The notes below the pieces were generated by a model. It was given only the letters and a program-made list of their open reading frames with translations. It was not told the origin of the DNA and did not search any database. From the NCBI GenBank assembly GCA_944321565.1, contig CALULT010000012.1:1-59194 (forward strand): 59,194 nucleotides of DNA. The letters run 5' to 3'. Made by a program: the position numbers and the translations under genes. Source of the DNA: an uncultured Paraprevotella sp. (lineage in GTDB: Bacteria; Bacteroidota; Bacteroidia; Bacteroidales; Bacteroidaceae). The first letter of the stretch is position 1; the number at the start of each line of letters is the position of its first letter. Positions 54,801 through 59,194 of this stretch are shown here, in pieces.

Positions 54801-55132
54801 ATCTCGAACTTCACAGCCGAAACATCGGCTTCCTTTTTCAACACCACCGTCACCCGCCCGGAACCGAAGTTGGACACCGAAGAAACTTCTCCCACTCCCT
54901 TCACTGCCGACACCAACCCTTCGATTTTCGAAGTCACTTCCTGCTCCACCACCTTGGGCGAGGCATTCCTCCAACTGTAGCTGATGGTGAGCGTCTTGCC
55001 CTGGCGAGGCTTGGGCGAAGAACCCACGTCCACCAAGGGTATCAAGACCGCCCCGATGACCATCAGGATGACCAGCGTGAGCAGCAGGCTGAAAGGCGAG
55101 ATACGGTCCAATATGTTCTTGTTCTCCGCCAT
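51899..55132 (-). CDS. RND efflux permease, second of the pair
   Basis: A 1077-residue inner-membrane transporter of the AcrB/CzcA superfamily: one N-terminal segment, a large periplasmic domain (about 40-335), segments 2-6, a cytoplasmic loop, a second periplasmic domain (about 570-870) and segments 8-12. Transmembrane helix 4 carries SLGLIIDAAIVMVDHY, where one of the usual paired aspartates is replaced. Long acidic stretches (DEDGEES, YAEEEEEM) stand out. GTG at 55141 overlaps the previous stop; ATG at 55132 is used here. It pairs with the first permease to make a heteromeric pump. Confidence 0.9.
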   Translation of the reverse strand: MAENKNILDRISPFSLLLTLVILMVIGAVLIPLVDVGSSPKPRQGKTLTISYSWRNASPKVVEQEVTSKIEGLVSAVKGVGEVSSVSNFGSGRVTVVLKKEADVSAVKFEISSLLKQVRKKLPEDVSYPVLSGGEVVNEDGGERENTLRHLLTYQVNSNLKGEQIKEYVQKNVEPVVRAWDEVKRVDVTGGTSQYLEITYDPLVVAGYGLTVADVADGIRSFIGKSDIVGDVMAVDEDGEESRVTLYLKTSRFARQIGEMPLKTVDGKIIYLNDLATFEYKDRLPGSYYRVNGLNTIYMNIYVDADANEIVLSQQLRDKIKELKPRLREGMYLTLTHDGAKEKQSELEKLISRTLMSLAILLVFVYLVRMSWKYLSIIAITLAANVLIAVMAYYVFDMRLHTFSLAGITVSLGLIIDAAIVMVDHYSYYRNRKAFLAILAALLTTIGSLVVVFFMPEYIQRDLYDFSWIIIINLSVALLVALLFVPPLVTQFRYSSRMPVGRKGRSRLVVGWTRFYRRYIAFTQRRKWVYYVLLVLAFGIPFHALPDQWDDERVYYYDDEGESRPWYERAYNATFGTRFFQTELKEPLSKVFGGTMRLFAESLDADTYAEEEEEMKLHVRAQMPLGGTVQELNEKVQILENFLVEFDEIERFETRVERWGATVTVEFKDEYRDTSFPYVLESKVIGKVISIGGADWSTHGVSERGFSNSLNLQYRSNRIEIAGYNYNTLYRYAEEICARLKQNHRVMDVIIETPGHERQEDELYMVYTPENFALYGWQPSAMHSVLSGLLSGVDLEKPYEDEFIRTDVRLRSLQEDRFNVWDLEHAHVRTADGDVWLPPFMDMDWREAKNSIPKKNQEYVLRVAFNVLGSYNYTAKYIEEVTDEFNGRFPVGYRCLNNTMRWYQDEGTQYWLILLIVVIIYFLCAILFESLRLPLVIITLIPVSFIGTFLTFYISGVKFGTGGFASLVLLSGIVVNAGIYIINEYNNQRAARGKLPVQAGNLYVRAYNHKIIPVFLTTLSTVLGLVPFLIDGPEDEVFWFSFAIGTSGGLLFSILALIFVMPIFMPLKQQVKKKVVL

Positions 55133-55137
55133 GGACT

Positions 55138-58100
55138 TCACCCTCTCTTCCTATAAATAAGGTAATAGAACAACGGGATGAAGAACAGGCTCACCAACGT
55201 ACCCGCCACCATACCCACGATGAGCGTCAGCGACAAGGGAAACTGCAAGGCGGAACCCATGTCGCCCCGGCTCAGGAAAGGCACGACGGCCAGGATGGTG
55301 GTGAGCGAAGTCATCAGGATGGGACGCAGGCGGCTGTGCCCGCCACGCCAAATAGCTCCTATCAGCGAACGCCCCTCGCGATGCCAAAGCCGGTTCATGG
55401 TATCCACTTTCAGGATGGAGTCGTTGATGATGATGCCACTCATCACCACCAGTCCGATCATCGACATGATGTTCAGCGACTCGCCCAGCATCCACAACAC
55501 GAGGAACACCCAAAACACGTCGATGACAATCTCCGAAAGGATGACCAACGGCTGCACGATGCTCTCAAACTGTGCCGCCAAAATGAAATACAACAAGGCC
55601 ACCGCCACGCTCAACACCATGGCCAGTTCGCCAATCATCGCATGGCTTTCATAATAACCGCCCGTAAAGGAAGCCGAATAGCGCGCATCCGACTTCACGA
55701 ACCGCTCCGTGAAGTCCACGATTTCCTCCACCTTGCGGTCGTCGGCCACAATCCTCACCGGATAGTAATCCCCGCCGTTTCCCGAATACAAGCGTTTGAA
55801 GTCCTCGCCCCTAGTCTCCCTGACCAAGTAGCTCAGGGGTATCTCCACACCGTCGCTGTTGCGCACGGTGTATTCCAGCAGTTTCCGGCTGTCCACGTGC
55901 CGCTCGCCGATGATAACCGGCATCGAGCGCGCCCCTTCGTTGATGGAATAGACCTCGTTCTGGTTCACCAGCATCTTCAGGCGGGACAACAGTGAGGCGT
56001 ATGGCACATGATAGGCCGCCATCTGCTCCGGGTCGGCCACATACTGGATGTTGCGTTCCGCCACCACGGGCTGCACCAGCACTTCGGGAAAACGGGCAGC
56101 CAACGTGTCTATGAAAGCCCGCGCCCCGTGTACATCCGGCCGCCCGCCGTCCTGCCGCTGCAGGCGGATTTCCAAGTCGGCCTCGTCGCCCGAGAAGATG
56201 AGGTCGAAAATGTTGCCCGAAAGGCCGAAATCCACCGTACCTTTCGGATAGTGCGCCTTCAGGTAGTCCGTGATTTTCGTCTGTGCCTTCCGCAAGTCGT
56301 CCCCGCTGGCCGCTTGCAGATAGACCACGGCCTCGGAGGTGGTGAGGTCTTCCGTGTGCGACAGCACGAAGTCCTGCACCCCCACCATCGAAGTGGACGC
56401 CGTCAGCAGCCCGTCGGCCTGCCGCAACAATTCGCCCACCCGCCGGTCGTTCTCCTCCACCGAGATACCCGCGTTCCAGTCTATTTTCATCAGCGCGTCG
56501 TCGTGCTCCATGTAGGGCAGGCGTTCCTTCTCCAAATGCTCGTAGATGAAGAAGATGGCGGGAATGGCCAGGCAGAAAGCCACCATGCTCTTACGGGGAT
56601 TGCGCAACGTCCATTTCAGCCCCTGCTCGTAGGGCGCATAGATATTGATGTGGAACTTACGGTCGAGCATGCTCCCGTCCGGACACGACTTGGCCCGCTT
56701 ATATAAGAGGTAGAAATAAACCGGGATGACCAGCACGGCCACGAACAGCGAGGAGAACAGGGCGATGGTCACGCCCATGGCCTGGTCGTAAAACAAGGCA
56801 CCCGCGATGCCGCTCAGGAAAATCAAGGGGATGAACACCGAGCAGGTGGTCAGCACGGAACTCAGCATCGGGACGAACACCTCGCCCGTCCCCTTCTCCA
56901 GCGCGGCTGCGAGCGGCATGCCCTGCCGCCAACGCTGCATTGCGTTGTCGATGACGATGATGGAGTTGTCCACAATCATGCCCGTGCCGAGGATAAGCCC
57001 GGAAAGCGAGATGATGTTCAGCGAAATGTCTAGCAGGTGAAAACAAAGCAAAGTCACGATGAGCGACAGCGGGATGGTGATGATGATGAGCGCGGGCATC
57101 CGCCAGTCCCTCATGAAGAGGAACAGCACGAGACAGGCCAATATCGCGCCCACGTAGAGGTTCTGCCCCAAGTTGTCCATGGAGAAGGTCAGCAGCCGGG
57201 TCTGGTCGCGCGTCAGGTCGAAGCTGATGTCCGGATATTCGTTCCGCAGGCTCCCCACCAAGTTGTCAATGCTGGCCTGCAGGTCTTCCATCTGTGCGTC
57301 GTTCTGTTTGATGACGGCCATTGTCACGGCGTTCCGCCCGTCGTGGCGCACCAGGCCAGCCCGCGAGGCCAACCGCTCTTCCACACGGCAAAGGTCACGT
57401 AGCTGCACCAGCCGCCCTTCGTGGTTGAGATAGACGTTTTCAATGTCTTCCTTGGTGAGCAGCTGGGAGTCAAAATGTATGTTGTAGCGATACAGCCCGT
57501 CCACCACCGAGAGGGCGCCGAGCGTGATGTTGGCTCCCTGTATGGCATTCGAAAGGTCTTCCATGTCCATCCCCATGGACAGGAGTTTCGCCTCATCGGG
57601 AATGCAAATGATTTCCGCCCCCGTGGTGCCCGAGATGTCCACCATGGCCGTCTGCGGCAGTTGCTCGATGCGCTTGCTCACGATGTTACGCGCAAACTCG
57701 CCCAGCTGCGCGAACTTCATGCCGGCCTTCGGCAGGCTCCCGTCCGCCCCCGTCCTTTCATCCTTCAGTGATAAATCCAGGTAGAAGGCCGGGATGTCCA
57801 TCGCACTGGCCTTGACCACCTTGGGCCGCTCCAGTTCCTTGGGCATACGGTTCATCGCCCGGTCTATCTTCTCATTCACCTCGATGAAGATGAGGTCCAC
57901 GTTGCTCCCCGGCTCGAACTCCATGAAGATGGTGCCCGCGTCCATCCGCGACTCACTGTGGATATCCTTCAGTCCCGCCACCTGCATCAGCTGTCCCCTG
58001 AGCGGCGACACCACCTCGCCGTCCACCTCGCGGGCCGATGCGCCAGGATAGGACACCTGCACTGTGATTTGCGGGATGTCGATGTCCGGCATCAGCGACA

Positions 58101-58197
58101 CCGGGATGTATTTGAAAGAGATGCAACCGATGGCGACCAGCGCAATCAGGCACATCGTCACCGCTATCGGGCGGCGTATCAAGTTACGTACAATCAT
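55138..58197 (-). CDS. RND efflux permease, first of the pair
   Basis: A 1019-residue RND transporter with the same two-repeat plan. The N-terminus reads RNLIRRPIAVTMCLIALVAIG, then PDIDIPQITVQVSYPGASA and PLRGQLMQVAGL of the porter domain. Helix 4 carries GLILGTGMIVDNSIIVIDN, with Asp in the proton relay. It follows the adaptor gene by 16 bp and is coupled to the second permease (GTGA). Substrate is unknown; paired RND permeases elsewhere export drugs, metals or lipids. Confidence 0.92.
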   Translation of the reverse strand: MIVRNLIRRPIAVTMCLIALVAIGCISFKYIPVSLMPDIDIPQITVQVSYPGASAREVDGEVVSPLRGQLMQVAGLKDIHSESRMDAGTIFMEFEPGSNVDLIFIEVNEKIDRAMNRMPKELERPKVVKASAMDIPAFYLDLSLKDERTGADGSLPKAGMKFAQLGEFARNIVSKRIEQLPQTAMVDISGTTGAEIICIPDEAKLLSMGMDMEDLSNAIQGANITLGALSVVDGLYRYNIHFDSQLLTKEDIENVYLNHEGRLVQLRDLCRVEERLASRAGLVRHDGRNAVTMAVIKQNDAQMEDLQASIDNLVGSLRNEYPDISFDLTRDQTRLLTFSMDNLGQNLYVGAILACLVLFLFMRDWRMPALIIITIPLSLIVTLLCFHLLDISLNIISLSGLILGTGMIVDNSIIVIDNAMQRWRQGMPLAAALEKGTGEVFVPMLSSVLTTCSVFIPLIFLSGIAGALFYDQAMGVTIALFSSLFVAVLVIPVYFYLLYKRAKSCPDGSMLDRKFHINIYAPYEQGLKWTLRNPRKSMVAFCLAIPAIFFIYEHLEKERLPYMEHDDALMKIDWNAGISVEENDRRVGELLRQADGLLTASTSMVGVQDFVLSHTEDLTTSEAVVYLQAASGDDLRKAQTKITDYLKAHYPKGTVDFGLSGNIFDLIFSGDEADLEIRLQRQDGGRPDVHGARAFIDTLAARFPEVLVQPVVAERNIQYVADPEQMAAYHVPYASLLSRLKMLVNQNEVYSINEGARSMPVIIGERHVDSRKLLEYTVRNSDGVEIPLSYLVRETRGEDFKRLYSGNGGDYYPVRIVADDRKVEEIVDFTERFVKSDARYSASFTGGYYESHAMIGELAMVLSVAVALLYFILAAQFESIVQPLVILSEIVIDVFWVFLVLWMLGESLNIMSMIGLVVMSGIIINDSILKVDTMNRLWHREGRSLIGAIWRGGHSRLRPILMTSLTTILAVVPFLSRGDMGSALQFPLSLTLIVGMVAGTLVSLFFIPLFYYLIYRKRG

Positions 58198-58213
58198 GCC
58201 CCTGATTTTTTAT

Positions 58214-59194
58214 CTATTCCGCGTCCTTCTTCATGCGCGGGATGACCTCCGTGCCATCGGCCAGGTTCAGGTTGCCGGAAGTGATCACCACGTCGCCGTC
58301 TTCTATCGTCGTTTCCTTGCGCTTGCTGCCCGTCACGGCATACGAGCTGATGTTGGCATACACCACATCCACGTAAGTCCACACCGCGCGGCCGTCCCGG
58401 TAACGGAACAACACGTGGAACCCATCACGCATCAACACGGCATCCTTGGGCACGACGAACATGTCCGGCACGGACTTCTCGACCACCACCCTCACGTTCA
58501 TGCCTTCCATCAACGCGCCGCCGCGGTTCCTTATCCTCGCCCGGACCTTCACCTGTCCTTTCTCGTCGATGGAGGGATTGATTTCGGTCACCCGCCCCGC
58601 GAACTCCTGCTCTTCGTCCACGAAGGGCGACACGGTCACTTCCTGTCCCACCGCCACCGACTGCAGCTCGGCTTCCAGGATGCTGAATTCCACGTCGAAC
58701 TGCGAATCATCGATCAACGTACAGAACTTCTCCTTGGGCTGCTGGTAGAGCTTGCAATCCATGTCCGCCACGCGCCCGGCGAAGGGAGCATGCAGGTCGC
58801 AACGTTCCAGGTTGATGCGGGCCGTCTGCAGGGCGTATTCCGCCGAAGTGTATCCCGAAGTCACCTTGGCCCGCTGCAGGATTTGCGCCGGTACGCCTTC
58901 CATGCTTTCGTCATAACCTTGTCCGATGAGCTTGTCCACCAGGTCCACACGCGCTTTCTCCATGTCCTGTTGCGCCTTCTCCAGCTCACGCTCCGCGTCG
59001 CGTTTGTCCGCCGAGGCCAGCAACGTGCCTTTGGCCACGCGCTGCCCGTTCCGCACCCGTATGTCGTGCAACACGCCCGTGGCCTGCATGGACAGTTCGC
59101 TCTTGGCCGCCGCGCGCAGCTTGCCGTTGCACTTGATTTGTTGGTTGAACACCTCCTTGCGCAGCGTCATCGTGTCCACATAGTTCTCGTTCAG
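58214..59194 (-). CDS. RND efflux periplasmic adaptor, 5' end cut by window
   Basis: At least 327 codons of a membrane fusion protein; the frame is open to the window edge (LNENYVDTMTLRKEVF), so the true start lies outside. Visible parts in order: lipoyl half (ATGVLHDIRVRNGQRVAKGT), alpha-helical hairpin (about 75 residues, rich in Glu/Lys/Arg), second lipoyl half (HAPFAGRVADMDCKLYQQ), beta barrel and membrane-proximal domain (GMNVRVVVEK, FVVPKDAVLMRDG). It precedes the two RND permeases by 16 bp. A TolC partner may lie upstream of the window. Confidence 0.92.
   Translation of the reverse strand: MNENYVDTMTLRKEVFNQQIKCNGKLRAAAKSELSMQATGVLHDIRVRNGQRVAKGTLLASADKRDAERELEKAQQDMEKARVDLVDKLIGQGYDESMEGVPAQILQRAKVTSGYTSAEYALQTARINLERCDLHAPFAGRVADMDCKLYQQPKEKFCTLIDDSQFDVEFSILEAELQSVAVGQEVTVSPFVDEEQEFAGRVTEINPSIDEKGQVKVRARIRNRGGALMEGMNVRVVVEKSVPDMFVVPKDAVLMRDGFHVLFRYRDGRAVWTYVDVVYANISSYAVTGSKRKETTIEDGDVVITSGNLNLADGTEVIPRMKKDAE

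Overview
The window comes from a Bacteroidales chromosome, most likely Bacteroides or a close relative. This rests on gene families typical of that order (DUF4270, DUF5103, DUF1460, DUF4878, Wzi-like and VapE proteins, an archaeal-type prolyl-tRNA synthetase) and on at least a dozen upstream regions with the Bacteroides -7 promoter box TAnnTTTG and no clear Shine-Dalgarno sequence. No rRNA, tRNA or CRISPR array was found. The genus cannot be fixed from the sequence alone.

Layout. 1-5.6 kb: a minus-strand ABC-2 exporter operon (tetR, hlyD-type adaptor, fused double ATPase, two permeases). Where the outer-membrane tolC gene is expected, only a 50-codon remnant is left. 5.7-12.2 kb: proS, an OmpA-like lipoprotein, the peptidoglycan enzyme mtgA, a DUF1460 amidase-like protein, a membrane-anchored AraC regulator, a cluster of REP-like hairpins, and two small lipoproteins. 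12.5-16.8 kb: a tightly coupled DUF5103 / hydroxyacid dehydrogenase / TRIC-channel operon, a 66-bp perfect palindrome, then panC-panD. 17.0-24.9 kb: a storage-polysaccharide region with a stand-alone GT5-like half-synthase and a DUF4270 lipoprotein on plus, and a GDE-GT4-GH57 operon on minus, followed by a Crp/Fnr regulator. 24.9-30.2 kb: a diacylglycerol kinase-like protein, miaA, gapA, a small lipocalin-like lipoprotein and a Wzi-like outer-membrane protein.

30.4-46.4 kb is the main accessory element: a complete type I BREX phage-defence operon on the minus strand, in the order XRE regulator, brxA, brxB, brxC, pglX, a Schlafen/AlbA ATP-binding protein, pglZ, brxL, and finally a SIR2-like protein with a zinc ribbon. 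The SIR2 start codon overlaps the brxL stop (TAATG), so it is translated as part of the operon. The pglX specificity region is far more AT-rich than the rest of the gene, as expected for exchanged target-recognition domains. A set of 12-bp repeats that can pair with an inverted copy lies between the Schlafen gene and pglZ.

46.4-48.4 kb: a gene-free, hairpin-rich leader and a solitary VapE-type ATPase gene, bracketed by a 25-bp direct repeat (23/25 identical). 48.4-59.2 kb: the fluoride channel crcB, guaA, a sugar-nucleotidyltransferase, a RelE-type toxin-antitoxin pair, and an RND efflux operon with one adaptor (cut by the window edge) and two permeases.

The strongest candidates for a new system are the BREX operon carrying Schlafen and SIR2 genes, the domain-minimal GT5-like protein beside a complete glycogen operon, and the paired palindromic repeat families.
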